DNA from: Bacteroidales bacterium
GTDB lineage: Bacteria; Bacteroidota; Bacteroidia; Bacteroidales; UBA932
Reading direction: 5' to 3'
Length of the DNA: 62,512 nucleotides
NCBI GenBank assembly: GCA_017509755.1
Contig: JAFWOY010000016.1
Span: 1 to 62,512 of the forward strand
Part shown: in pieces, positions 19,017 to 27,922 of the stretch
How positions within the stretch are numbered: position 1 is the first letter of the stretch
How the letters are laid out: each line of letters opens with the position of its first letter
Position numbers and translations under genes: made by a program
Notes under the pieces: generated by a model
The model's input: only the letters and a program-made list of their open reading frames with translations
What the model was told of the DNA's origin: nothing
Databases searched by the model: none

Positions 19017-20018
19017 ATGGTTTCTTACAAAGAATTGGGTCTTGTCAACACCCGCGCGATGTTTGCCAAGGCAGTGAAAGGCGGCTACGCCATCCCCGCC
19101 TTCAATTTCAACAACATGGAACAGCTCCAGGCCATCATCAAAGCCTCCGCTGAAACCAAATCCCCTGTCATCCTCCAGATTTCCAAGGGTGCCCGCAATT
19201 ATGCGAACCAGACGCTCCTCCGCTACATGGCCGAAGGTGCCGTCCAGTATGCCAAAGAACTTGGCTGGCGCCGTCCGCAGATTGTCCTGCACCTCGACCA
19301 CGGTGACAGCTATGAACTCTGCAAGAACTGCATCCAGATGGGTTTCTCCTCGGTGATGATCGACGGAAGCTCCCTGCCGTACGATGAAAACGTGGCCCTC
19401 ACCAAGAAGGTAGTCCGCTATGCACACCGTTACGACGTGACCGTGGAGGCCGAGCTCGGCGTCCTCGCCGGCGTGGAAGACGAAGTCTCCGCCGAAGAAT
19501 CCCACTATACCAAACCGGAAGAAGTCATTGACTTCGTCACCAAGACCGGCTGCGACTCGCTGGCCATCTCCATCGGTACCTCCCACGGCGCCTACAAGTT
19601 CAAACCCGAACAGTGCACCCGCGACCCGAAGACCGGCAAGCTCGTTCCGCCGCCGCTCGCCTTTGACGTGCTCAAGCAGATCGAGAAGAAGCTCCCCGGC
19701 TTCCCCATCGTGCTCCACGGCTCTTCCTCCGTCCCGCAGGAATATGTGGACATCATCAACACGCATGGCGGCAAGCTTCCCGATGCTGTCGGCATCCCCG
19801 AGGAACAGCTCCGCAAGGCCGCCAAGAGCGCTGTCTGCAAGATCAACATCGACTCCGACTCCCGCCTGGCGATGACGGCCGCCGTCCGCAAGGTCTTCGT
19901 CGAGAAGCCGGGTGAATTCGACCCGCGCAAATACCTGGGTCCCGCCCGCGACGAGATGGTCAAACTCTACAAGCACAAGATCATCAACGTCCTCGGTTCC
20001 GACGGTAAAGCCAAATAA
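19017..20018 (+). CDS. fba: Class II fructose-bisphosphate aldolase
   Basis: Zinc-dependent aldolase that interconverts fructose 1,6-bisphosphate with dihydroxyacetone phosphate and glyceraldehyde 3-phosphate. Visible in 333 residues are the active-site HLDHGDS at 92-98 (catalytic Asp and a zinc His), the second metal region ELGVLAGVEDEV, and HGSSSVPQE near the phosphate site. It consumes or supplies the dihydroxyacetone phosphate made by GlpABC. It shares an operon with envelope-recycling genes, an unusual grouping. Confidence 0.95.
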   Translation: MVSYKELGLVNTRAMFAKAVKGGYAIPAFNFNNMEQLQAIIKASAETKSPVILQISKGARNYANQTLLRYMAEGAVQYAKELGWRRPQIVLHLDHGDSYELCKNCIQMGFSSVMIDGSSLPYDENVALTKKVVRYAHRYDVTVEAELGVLAGVEDEVSAEESHYTKPEEVIDFVTKTGCDSLAISIGTSHGAYKFKPEQCTRDPKTGKLVPPPLAFDVLKQIEKKLPGFPIVLHGSSSVPQEYVDIINTHGGKLPDAVGIPEEQLRKAAKSAVCKINIDSDSRLAMTAAVRKVFVEKPGEFDPRKYLGPARDEMVKLYKHKIINVLGSDGKAK

Positions 20019-20023
20019 GCGCC

Positions 20024-21715
20024 GTGAAACGCTTGTGCATCACACTCCTGGCCGCCGCAGCTTGCTGCAGCGGCCTTTTTGCCCAAGACATCGACTCTTT
20101 GCTGGGGACCCTGTCCCGGCGTGAGAAGATTGCCCAGCTCATCATCGAGGCAATCGACTCGAAGGAAGACCAGGCCCTGCGCACCCGCCAGGAGCAATGG
20201 ATCCGGGAAGGGCTGGGCGGCCTGATCGTCATGGACGACAGGCTGACCGACAATATCCAGATGGTCAACGAGCTGCAAGCTCTCGCCCGCATCCCGATGA
20301 TCGTATCGATCGACGGCGAATGGGGAGCGGCGATGCGCTACTACGAATACGCAGCTTTCCCGCGCGCCATGCAACTGGGAGCGCTCAGCGACGAGGCTCT
20401 CGTCGAACAGGCAGGACGGGTCATCGGCGAAGAACTTCATGCACTCAAGATTTTTGTCAACTACGCACCGGTTATCGACATCAACAACAACCCGAAGAAC
20501 CCGGTGATCAATACCCGCTCCTTCGGAGAAGACCGCGAGAAGGTCGCCCGGTTGGGTGCCGCTTATGTGCGTGGCATGCAAAGTGCCGGCGTCTGGGGAT
20601 CCGCCAAGCACTTCCCCGGTCACGGTGATACAGACGTGGATTCCCATAAGGGTCTGCCTGTGTTGACCTTCAACCGTTCCCGGCTCGACTCCCTTGAGCT
20701 CTATCCCTACCGTCGGCTGATCGATGAAGGGGTAGCCATGATCATGGTGGGTCACTTGAGTATTCCCACGCTCGACAGCACCGGTACGCCGGCTTCCATC
20801 TCCAAGCCCATTGTCACCGGCCTGCTTCGCAACGAACTGGGTTACAACGGCATCATCATTACGGATGCCCTCGGTATGCAAGGTGTGGCGGAAGGCAATG
20901 CCAACGCCGCCCTGCTGGCCTACAAGGCCGGCGCTGATATCCTGCTGATGCCGCAGGACACCCGGCAGACCATCGACGAACTGGATGCCGCGTTCCGCAG
21001 TGGCGAACTGGACGAGGCCGAACTGGATACCCGCGTCCGTCGCGTCCTGGCGCTGAAACAGCGGTCGGGAATGTTGGAACCGGGCTACACGCCGTTCGTC
21101 GATACGGCTGCTTTGGTCGAAAAAGCACGGCAACCCCAGGCGGAAGCGTTGATCCAGACGCTCTGTGACCGTTCAATGACCTTCGTCAAAGGACGGATGC
21201 GCCGGCCGCTCCGGTTACACGGGACCAAACCGCGCGTCGCCTACGTGGCCTACAATGCCGTTTCGCCCGAAAGTGCCCAATTCGAAGTTGAACTGACGAA
21301 AGCCGGTCCGGTCGCCCGTTTCGACCTGCCCGGCGATGCCACGGAAGCGCAGATCGACAGCATCGAGCAACTGCTCAAACCCTACAAGAAAGTCATCGTC
21401 GGTTTCCATTCCGGCAAACCGCGTCCCCGCTCCGGCGGCCCGCATCGCTTCGCCACCATCGACGAAAACCAGTTCGTCCGGATTGCAGGCTGGGCCAAAC
21501 GGCACCAGCTCTATGGTTTCTACCTGGGCAACCCCTACGACCTCGATCGTTTACCTGGTTATAACCGTTTCAAAGCGTATCTCATCGGCTATTCCGATAC
21601 CCGATTCAACAACATCGCCGCCGCCCGCGCCCTGACGGTGCGCGGCAGCGCCCGCGGTTCCCTGCCCGTGGGGGCTGCCGGCCTTCCGGCTGGCTATCAT
21701 AGCAACAAATTATGA
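20024..21715 (+). CDS. GH3 beta-N-acetylhexosaminidase (NagZ-like), exported
   Basis: Glycoside hydrolase family 3 enzyme that removes terminal beta-GlcNAc, most likely from muropeptides. A signal peptide (about 1-20, GLFAQ) starts from a GTG codon; no better ATG exists in frame. The NagZ-type loop KHFPGHGDTDVDSH is at 195-208, with the catalytic His, and the nucleophile is Asp281 in ITDALGM. The 563 residues include a C-terminal extension of about 200 residues but no beta-lactamase domain. It overlaps the next gene by 4 bp (ATGA); together they suggest GlcNAc recovery in the periplasm. Confidence 0.87.
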   Translation: MKRLCITLLAAAACCSGLFAQDIDSLLGTLSRREKIAQLIIEAIDSKEDQALRTRQEQWIREGLGGLIVMDDRLTDNIQMVNELQALARIPMIVSIDGEWGAAMRYYEYAAFPRAMQLGALSDEALVEQAGRVIGEELHALKIFVNYAPVIDINNNPKNPVINTRSFGEDREKVARLGAAYVRGMQSAGVWGSAKHFPGHGDTDVDSHKGLPVLTFNRSRLDSLELYPYRRLIDEGVAMIMVGHLSIPTLDSTGTPASISKPIVTGLLRNELGYNGIIITDALGMQGVAEGNANAALLAYKAGADILLMPQDTRQTIDELDAAFRSGELDEAELDTRVRRVLALKQRSGMLEPGYTPFVDTAALVEKARQPQAEALIQTLCDRSMTFVKGRMRRPLRLHGTKPRVAYVAYNAVSPESAQFEVELTKAGPVARFDLPGDATEAQIDSIEQLLKPYKKVIVGFHSGKPRPRSGGPHRFATIDENQFVRIAGWAKRHQLYGFYLGNPYDLDRLPGYNRFKAYLIGYSDTRFNNIAAARALTVRGSARGSLPVGAAGLPAGYHSNKL

Positions 21716-22878
21716 AACGAATCGCTTCCATCGACATCCTCCGCGCCCTGACGATGCTGCTGATGCTCTTCGTCAACGACTTCGCGGGCATGACCGGCAT
21801 CCCGCACTGGCTGCAACACGCGGGTCCGCGTGAAGACATGTTGGGGTTCTCCGACCTTGTCTTCCCGGCTTTCCTTTTCTGCGTTGGTCTCTCCATTCCG
21901 TTTGCCATCGGCAACCGCTACCAGAAAGGAGATTCCCAGCTTCAGGTCCTCGGTCATGTGCTGAGCCGCTCCCTGGCACTCATCATCATGGGTATCTTTA
22001 CCATGAACATGCGCAGCGTCGAAGGCGGCCTCTCCCATCAGGTTCTCGTCCTTATGGCCGTAGCCGGCTATTTCCTTGTCTGGAATGTCTATCCGAAAAA
22101 GGCTGACGGCCGCAAGCCAGTCTGGGTGCGCATCCTGCAGTTGCTGGGTGTAGCGCTGCTGGTCTTCCTCGTCATTTACAAAGACATACACGGCATGCCG
22201 TTCCGCCACGGCTGGTGGGGCATCCTCGGCCTGATCGGCTGGGCCTACCTGCCCTGCGCCCTCGCCTATCTGTTCCTGAAAGGCGATTTCAACAAGACAA
22301 CAGGTTTCTGGATCCTGACACTGTTGCTCTGCGTCCTGAATTCCTCGAAAGCCATTCCCGCTGATTACGCCAGCCGGGCCCTGATTCTCGGTTTCTGGCC
22401 CGGTGGCTGGACGCATCCGGCGCTCTGTGCATCCGGCATGATCACCTCCATGATCCTGATCCGTTTCGGGGAAAAGCCCCGCACCCTGTTCACTATTTAT
22501 GGTGTATTGGCTGTATTGCTCGGACTCCTCGGCCTCCTGAGCCACAGGTTCTGGATCATTTCGAAGATCCAGGCCACGCCCACGTGGGCCTTTTACTGCC
22601 TGGCCATCTTCATCCTGCTGTTTGCCCTCATCCATTGGATTGCTGACATGAAGGGTTACACGGCGTGGGCGCGTCCCATCCGCCCGGCAGGCACAGCCAC
22701 GCTCACCTGCTACCTCATTCCCTCCATCTGGTATGAATGCCAGCAATTGCTCGGCCTCGAATGGCCTGCCGCCCTCACCAATGGTTTCCTGGGGCTGGTA
22801 AAAGCCATGGCCTTCGCTTTCATCATCATCGGCCTGACCTGGGTCTTTGAGAAAGCCCACATCAAACTGAAAGTATAA
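21712..22878 (+). CDS. NagX/HGSNAT-like membrane acetyltransferase (DUF5009)
   Basis: A 388-residue inner-membrane protein with about ten to eleven hydrophobic helices, opening [18 protein letters not shown] and with PHWLQHAG soon after. These features match the DUF5009 group related to eukaryotic heparan-alpha-glucosaminide N-acetyltransferase and bacterial NagX. Family members are found beside GlcNAc-recycling genes and are thought to acylate or transport amino sugars across the inner membrane. Here it is coupled by overlap to the GH3 hexosaminidase, which supports an amino-sugar role. Confidence 0.8.
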   Translation: MKRIASIDILRALTMLLMLFVNDFAGMTGIPHWLQHAGPREDMLGFSDLVFPAFLFCVGLSIPFAIGNRYQKGDSQLQVLGHVLSRSLALIIMGIFTMNMRSVEGGLSHQVLVLMAVAGYFLVWNVYPKKADGRKPVWVRILQLLGVALLVFLVIYKDIHGMPFRHGWWGILGLIGWAYLPCALAYLFLKGDFNKTTGFWILTLLLCVLNSSKAIPADYASRALILGFWPGGWTHPALCASGMITSMILIRFGEKPRTLFTIYGVLAVLLGLLGLLSHRFWIISKIQATPTWAFYCLAIFILLFALIHWIADMKGYTAWARPIRPAGTATLTCYLIPSIWYECQQLLGLEWPAALTNGFLGLVKAMAFAFIIIGLTWVFEKAHIKLKV

Positions 22879-23345
22879 TGAAACAAACCCTCTTTCTGAT
22901 GGCCAGTATCCTGCTGCTGACCGTCAACAGTTGCCAATCAACCAACAATCGCATAGCCAACAACATGAAAGAAAGAATCAACACCCCGAACGCTCCTGCC
23001 GCCATCGGGCCGTACAGCCAGGCCATTGACAGCGGCCACGGCCTCATTTTCGTTTCCGGCCAACTTCCCATTGATCCTGCCACAGGTGCTTTCCCGGAAG
23101 GCGGCGTGAAAGAACAGACCCGCCAGTCGCTCACCAACGCGAAAGCCATCCTGGAAGCCGCCGGCCTGAGCCTTGACAACGTTGTCAAGACTACTGTGTT
23201 CCTTGCCGACATGGGCGACTTTGCCGCCATGAACGAAGTCTATGCCCAGTTCTTCTCCGAGCCTTTCCCAGCCCGCAGCGCTGTCGCCGTCAAGACGCTC
23301 CCGAAGAACGCCCTCGTCGAAGTCGAGTGTATCGCCGCACGCTAA
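22878..23345 (+). CDS. RidA-family protein with N-terminal export-like signal
   Basis: The core (from about residue 30) is a complete RidA/YjgF enamine deaminase: [21 protein letters not shown], then VSGQLPIDP and the C-terminal Arg region FPARSAVAV and VEVECIAAR. It lies behind an extra 29 residues reading [19 protein letters not shown], which look like a lipoprotein signal. The upstream ATG overlaps the preceding stop (TAATG), as expected for coupling; the internal ATG at 22965 would give the usual cytosolic 126-residue protein. Both forms may be made. A terminator follows at 23374. Confidence 0.85.
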   Translation: MKQTLFLMASILLLTVNSCQSTNNRIANNMKERINTPNAPAAIGPYSQAIDSGHGLIFVSGQLPIDPATGAFPEGGVKEQTRQSLTNAKAILEAAGLSLDNVVKTTVFLADMGDFAAMNEVYAQFFSEPFPARSAVAVKTLPKNALVEVECIAAR

Positions 23346-23373
23346 GGCCTCGGTACACACCTCTTTTCAACCT

Positions 23374-23398
23374 GCCCGGCTTCAACCGGGCTTTTTTT
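23374..23398 (+). terminator. Intrinsic terminator of fba operon
   Basis: GCCCGG/CCGGGC stem with a 6 nt loop, followed by a run of seven T. It ends immediately before the promoter of the next gene. Confidence 0.85.
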
Positions 23399-23400
23399 AC

Positions 23401-23408
23401 TATCTTTG
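23401..23408 (+). promoter_or_regulatory. TAnnTTTG promoter, M24 peptidase gene
   Basis: TATCTTTG only 6 nt before the ATG at 23415. Since transcription usually starts about 7 nt past this element, the mRNA is predicted to be leaderless. Confidence 0.65.
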
Positions 23409-23414
23409 TGAAAT

Positions 23415-25202
23415 ATGGCACTAACGGATACCAATTATGCCGATCGCATCGCGCAGATCCGCGGGCTCGGCTACGATGCCGTGATCATCTCCGGCACCGA
23501 CCCTCATGGCAGCGAGTATTTTGCACCGCGCTGGAAACAAGTCGAATGGGCCAGCGGGTTTACCGGAGAAGCCGGAGATCTCGTTGTTGCCCAGGACCAT
23601 GCCGGCCTCTGGACCGACACGCGTTTCTTCATCCAGGCAAACCAGCAACTGGCCGGAACCGGCATCGAACTGCACAAGACCCGTGTTCCCGAAGAGGTCC
23701 CCATCCCCCGCTGGCTGGCCGGACATTTCCAGACCAAGCCCGTCCGCGTGGCTTTTGACGGTCTCTGCCAAAGCGTCGGAGCCGTCAAGGAACTGGATGA
23801 CACACTTCGGGGCGCCTACGGCATCGGCGGCTACGACTTGATCGACAGGCCGGATCTGCTGAGCAGCCTTTGGGCCGACCGACCGGAGATTCCCCATTCC
23901 CCGATTGAATGGCTGGACGAAAAAACCACCGGCGAGACGCGCAAAGACAAGCTGGCCTGGCTCCGCGATGAGATGAAGCAAAAAGGCTGCGATTCCATGT
24001 TCCTGTCTGCACTCGATGAAATCGCCTGGCTGCTGAATGTGCGCGGCAGTGACATCGACTACAATCCGTATATCATCTCCTTCCTGCTGGTCACGCCGCA
24101 GAATGCCATCTGGTTCGTGCGCAATGTATCGGAAGTGCCGGAAGTCCCAGGCATCATCTGTGCCGATTATGGTGTCCTGGAAGACGCCCTGGAAGACCGC
24201 CGCGACGAATGCGGCCGTCTCTTCATCGACCCGTCCACGCTCAACTACCATACCTACAAATTGATCCGCAAGTTCTTCGCCGAGAGCGAAATCGTGTTCG
24301 GCGAGTCACCCGTGGTCCTGCGCAAGGCCATCAAGAACAAGAAAGAGATCGAAGGCTTCCGCCGCGCCTTTATCGAAGACGGCGCGGCGCTGGAGACATT
24401 CCTCTACTGGCTGGAGACATCCGTCAAAGGCGGCACCCATGTGACGGAGTGGGAAGCTTCCGAGAAAATGACTTCGCTGCGTTCCCAGATTGAGGGTTTC
24501 CGCGGCAACAGCTTCGAGAACATCTCTGCCTACGGCGCCAATGCCGCCCTGCCCCATTACTGCACGCAACGGGAGAATTCCCCCGTCATCAAGCCGCGCG
24601 GGCTCTATCTGATCGATACCGGCGGGCAGTTCACTTTCGGAACGACCGACACGACCCGTACGGTTCCGCTCGGCCGTTGCTCCCGGCTGGAGCGTGAAGA
24701 TTACACACTGGTACTCAAGGGAATGATCGATCTGACCCTGGCCGTATTCCCCAGCGGGACAGCCGGCTGCCAGATCGACGCACTGGCTCGCCGTCCGCTT
24801 TGGGCCACCCGTCGCAACTTCGGCCACGGCACAGGCCATGGCATCGGATTCTATCTCGGAGTCCACGAAGGGCCGCAGAGCATCCGCCAGAATTTCAATG
24901 CGCAGCCCTTGCTCCCCGGTATGATCTCATCCAATGAACCCGGCATTTACCGGGAAGGCAAACACGGCGTACGGCACGAAAACGTGCTGCTCTGCCGGGA
25001 AGAAGGCAAGAGCGAATTTGGCACCTTCCTAAGCTTCGAGACGCTGACTTGCTGCCACATAGACACCTCGATCCTGGTCAAGAAACTGCTCAACAAAGCG
25101 GAACTGGACTGGGTCAGGGCCTACAACCGCGTGGTCTACCGAATGTTGAAAAACCGCCTGGCGCCCGAAGTGGCGAAATGGCTCAAGAAAAAATGCAGAT
25201 AA
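23415..25202 (+). CDS. Xaa-Pro aminopeptidase (M24B)
   Basis: Cytoplasmic aminopeptidase P that removes an N-terminal residue preceding proline. The 595 residues form two creatinase-like N-terminal domains, a catalytic pita-bread domain and a C-terminal extension. This is the long three-domain form. Metal ligands are visible at Asp401 and Asp412 (LIDTGGQ, GTTDTTR), the GHGTGHG segment around 470-476, and two later Glu in NEPGIY and RHENVLL. The start is fixed by the promoter 6 nt upstream. The porin gene follows by 4 bp. Confidence 0.93.
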   Translation: MALTDTNYADRIAQIRGLGYDAVIISGTDPHGSEYFAPRWKQVEWASGFTGEAGDLVVAQDHAGLWTDTRFFIQANQQLAGTGIELHKTRVPEEVPIPRWLAGHFQTKPVRVAFDGLCQSVGAVKELDDTLRGAYGIGGYDLIDRPDLLSSLWADRPEIPHSPIEWLDEKTTGETRKDKLAWLRDEMKQKGCDSMFLSALDEIAWLLNVRGSDIDYNPYIISFLLVTPQNAIWFVRNVSEVPEVPGIICADYGVLEDALEDRRDECGRLFIDPSTLNYHTYKLIRKFFAESEIVFGESPVVLRKAIKNKKEIEGFRRAFIEDGAALETFLYWLETSVKGGTHVTEWEASEKMTSLRSQIEGFRGNSFENISAYGANAALPHYCTQRENSPVIKPRGLYLIDTGGQFTFGTTDTTRTVPLGRCSRLEREDYTLVLKGMIDLTLAVFPSGTAGCQIDALARRPLWATRRNFGHGTGHGIGFYLGVHEGPQSIRQNFNAQPLLPGMISSNEPGIYREGKHGVRHENVLLCREEGKSEFGTFLSFETLTCCHIDTSILVKKLLNKAELDWVRAYNRVVYRMLKNRLAPEVAKWLKKKCR

Positions 25203-25206
25203 TCCC

Positions 25207-26229
25207 ATGAAACGACTGACCCTATTTGTTTTGATGATGCTTGCCGCGGCACCCCTCTTTCAGGTCTCCGCACAGGAACGGCCGTGGATGAAATATATTA
25301 CTCCTTCAGGCTACTACCAGGCTGGCTATAGTATCACCGATGCGATGGACAACACGTTCTATATCAAACGAGCCCGTATCGCACTCGCCGGCCAGCTGTT
25401 TGAGGACCGCTACGGCAAGTTCGAATACAAGGTTCAGGCCGAGTTGGCCGGTTCGCCGAAACTCGTGGACTATTGGGTGAAATATACGATGTGCCCTGAG
25501 TTCGGTATAGAATTCGGCCAGTTCAAGACACCGCTTTCGCTGGAGAATTCCGAATATGCTCCGCTGAAACTCGAATTGATCGACTACTCCCTGCTGGTCC
25601 AGCGCTTTGTGCGCATGAGCACGGCCGACGTGTCGGGCATCAGCGCTACAGGCCGGGAAATGGGTCTGATGTTCTTCGGCAAAATGTTGAAAATGGGTGA
25701 AGGCCATCACCTCCTCCGGTACGATGTAGGCCTGTTCAATGGCTGCGGCATCAACAAGATAGATGATGACAAGCTGAAGGATTTCATGGCGCGCGTCATG
25801 ATCTTCCCGCTTAAAGATCTGAGTGTCACGGGCTATTATATGCGTCGCATCGGCCACATGGACGAAGTGCCAATCTACCACGACTACGACTACCGGGTCC
25901 GCGACCGCTACGGCATGGCTTTCAATTATGATAGCAAATGGGCCTGGCTCCGCACAGAATATATGGCTGGCCACACCGACGGCTGGCGCGCTGAAGGCGC
26001 CTACATTACCGCTGGCTACAAGATCACGCCGAACTTCAACCTGGGCGCCCGCTGTGACTATTTCACGACCAATTCCCGGGAAGCCGGCCACGACCAGTGG
26101 TACTACACTGCCGGCGCCAGCTGGTATCCGTTCCAGCGCCTCCGCATCCAGCTCAACTACATGTACAAACAGGAGGCCGACCGTTCCGTGACCCACCTGG
26201 TCAACTTGATGACCTCGATTGTCTTGTAA
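25207..26229 (+). CDS. Porin (OprO/OprP-like)
   Basis: A 340-residue exported protein with signal peptide (1-22, VSAQ) and regular amphipathic strands rich in Tyr and Trp. The stretches GQFKTPLSLE, YDVGLFNG and the C-terminal LVNLMTSIVL resemble the phosphate-selective porin O/P family. It would form an outer-membrane channel; selectivity for phosphate cannot be claimed from sequence alone. It is second in the operon behind the M24 peptidase and overlaps the convergent pseudouridine synthase gene by 29 bp. Confidence 0.8.
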   Translation: MKRLTLFVLMMLAAAPLFQVSAQERPWMKYITPSGYYQAGYSITDAMDNTFYIKRARIALAGQLFEDRYGKFEYKVQAELAGSPKLVDYWVKYTMCPEFGIEFGQFKTPLSLENSEYAPLKLELIDYSLLVQRFVRMSTADVSGISATGREMGLMFFGKMLKMGEGHHLLRYDVGLFNGCGINKIDDDKLKDFMARVMIFPLKDLSVTGYYMRRIGHMDEVPIYHDYDYRVRDRYGMAFNYDSKWAWLRTEYMAGHTDGWRAEGAYITAGYKITPNFNLGARCDYFTTNSREAGHDQWYYTAGASWYPFQRLRIQLNYMYKQEADRSVTHLVNLMTSIVL

Positions 26230-26920
26230 GCTGCACCCAATCAACAGGTGCTTCTACGGTGATTTCTTCGTGCCGGACGGGATGGAGAAAGGTGATGCGG
26301 CGTGCGTGAAGCGAAATGCCGCCGTCCGGATTCGAACGCGGCGCGCCGTATTTGAGGTCGCCCTTGATCGGACAGCCGATGGTGGCCAGCTGGCAGCGGA
26401 TCTGGTGATGCCGTCCCGTCAGGAGTTCCACCTCCACCAGATGATAGCGGTCGGTGTCGCGTAAGACACGGTAACGGAGCCGGGCCAGTTTCGTCCCGTT
26501 CTTTTCACGGTCATATGCATATGACTTGTTTTGCTTCTCGTTGCGGTAGAGCCAGTGCGTGAGCTCGCCTTCAGCAGGCTCAGGCCGGGCGCAGGTCAGC
26601 GCCCAATAGGTCTTGTGGACGTCTCCGTCCCGGAACATCGCATTCAGCCGTTCGAGGCATTTCGACGTCTTGGCAAAGACGGCAATCCCGCTCACCGGTC
26701 GGTCGAGCCGGTGCGGCACCCCGATGAATACATGACCGGGCTTTCCGTCCCGCTGCGCAATGAACGCCTTCAGCGTCTCGCTCAGCGGCTCATCCCCTGT
26801 CTTGTCGCCTTGCACAATCTCCCCCACCCGCTTGTTCAGGATCAGCAGGTGGTTGTCTTCAAAAAGAATCCGGCGGGCCAGCCCGCCGGATTCCTCTTCT
26901 GATAATTCGCGGTAAACCAT
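26201..26920 (-). CDS. RluA-family RNA pseudouridine synthase
   Basis: Isomerises uridine to pseudouridine in rRNA or tRNA; the target site is not predictable. The 239 residues show the RluA motif HRLDRPVSG with catalytic Asp73, the start pattern ILFEDNHLLILNK, and the RHHQIRCQL segment. No S4 domain is present. A promoter element lies 4 nt before the ATG, so the message is likely leaderless. Codons 9-18 form a perfect hairpin followed by five T, which is terminator-like. The 3' end overlaps the porin gene. Confidence 0.9.
   Translation of the reverse strand: MVYRELSEEESGGLARRILFEDNHLLILNKRVGEIVQGDKTGDEPLSETLKAFIAQRDGKPGHVFIGVPHRLDRPVSGIAVFAKTSKCLERLNAMFRDGDVHKTYWALTCARPEPAEGELTHWLYRNEKQNKSYAYDREKNGTKLARLRYRVLRDTDRYHLVEVELLTGRHHQIRCQLATIGCPIKGDLKYGAPRSNPDGGISLHARRITFLHPVRHEEITVEAPVDWVQLTRQSRSSS
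26861..26893 (-). terminator. Terminator-like hairpin inside rluA-type gene
   Basis: Arms 26866-26878 and 26881-26893 are perfectly complementary (13 nt; about 12 pairs round a 4 nt loop) and are followed on the minus strand by TTTTT at 26865-26861. It lies about 55 nt past the upstream ATP-grasp stop but inside the first 20 codons of the pseudouridine synthase gene. Confidence 0.6.
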
Positions 26921-26924
26921 ACCG

Positions 26925-26932
26925 CAAAGATA
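26925..26932 (-). promoter_or_regulatory. TAnnTTTG promoter, pseudouridine synthase gene
   Basis: TATCTTTG on the minus strand, 4 nt before the ATG, predicting a leaderless mRNA. Confidence 0.6.
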
Positions 26933-26947
26933 CGAAAATGCCAGGAT

Positions 26948-27910
26948 CTACAGATACGACATGATCTCCTTGTAAAAGCCCTTCTTCTTTCCGATATACT
27001 CGAGCAAGGCCGGACCGGGCCGGGTATTGCCCTCGACCAGTTCAGGGCCCTCCGGCGTGATGGCAATATCCCAGCCAATAAAACGCAAGTCAGGGAGTTG
27101 TTGGGCCGCGTCTTGAATCATCGCCAGCGTCTCCGTCCAGAAAGGTATGGCGCGTCCCACCATCTGGATATCGGTACCGGGATGGACCGTAATCCCACCT
27201 TCGGAAACGGAATGTTTCCTCGCACCGGGCCCTTCAATGACACCCCGCTCCATATCAAGCGGATAGACAACCCCGCCTTGGGTAAAATTATCGACAATCG
27301 CATCGCCGACGCCACAGCGGAAAACAGCTTTCAACATGTGGACATGGCCGGCGCGGTCGCGAACGGTCGTCACGCGAATCGTATTGACCGAATGGGTTCC
27401 CAAACAAAGATCCGGATGCTGGTCGATCCAACGCTCCAGCAAAACCTTCTGCCCGGTCAATGCCTGCGAAACGGCTTCAAGTCCCTTGGACAGGTCCAGT
27501 TCATGAATCCCCTGGCCTTGCAAAGAATCGGTACGTTTGACTATCACACGGGGCTGTGCGGCGATAAAACGCTGGATGTCTTCAGCAGATGCCTCTTTAC
27601 AGTATAGCCAGGGACGCTTTACATACTGCGGGAAAAAGCGGTTGAATTCTTCCTTCTGCCGGCAGATATACCGGTTTTCTTCCCGGTTGAAAAGCGGCGC
27701 CAGCTTGAAGGTAAGCTGCTTGGTATAGGTATTCTCCCTTTCAGCACGTGAAAGGCGATAGAAACCTCCTTCTCCGTACTGAACCTCGTCGCTTCCATAG
27801 CGGCGATAACAGGCAAAAGCATCCAGAAGGTGAAAAAGCGCACCGCGTCCTGTCAGACGCGATACGCTTTTCGCTGTTCGGACCCACTCGGGCAGCCTTT
27901 TCAGCTCCAT
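26948..27910 (-). CDS. Sugar-transfer-associated ATP-grasp protein
   Basis: A 320-residue ATP-grasp enzyme of the type linked to sugar-transfer loci. The ATP-binding lysine region is VIVKRTDSLQGQGI, then the family block HSVNTIRVTTV, FRCGVGDAIVDNFTQGG, and the metal-binding end GWDIAITPEGPELVEGN. ATP-grasp enzymes join a carboxylate to an amine or hydroxyl through an acyl phosphate; the substrate here is unknown. It sits 12 bp after dnaK, away from the main polysaccharide operon, yet resembles two genes inside it (36923-38032 and 48387-49466). Confidence 0.8.
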   Translation of the reverse strand: MELKRLPEWVRTAKSVSRLTGRGALFHLLDAFACYRRYGSDEVQYGEGGFYRLSRAERENTYTKQLTFKLAPLFNREENRYICRQKEEFNRFFPQYVKRPWLYCKEASAEDIQRFIAAQPRVIVKRTDSLQGQGIHELDLSKGLEAVSQALTGQKVLLERWIDQHPDLCLGTHSVNTIRVTTVRDRAGHVHMLKAVFRCGVGDAIVDNFTQGGVVYPLDMERGVIEGPGARKHSVSEGGITVHPGTDIQMVGRAIPFWTETLAMIQDAAQQLPDLRFIGWDIAITPEGPELVEGNTRPGPALLEYIGKKKGFYKEIMSYL

Positions 27911-27922
27911 ATGGGTTTATGT

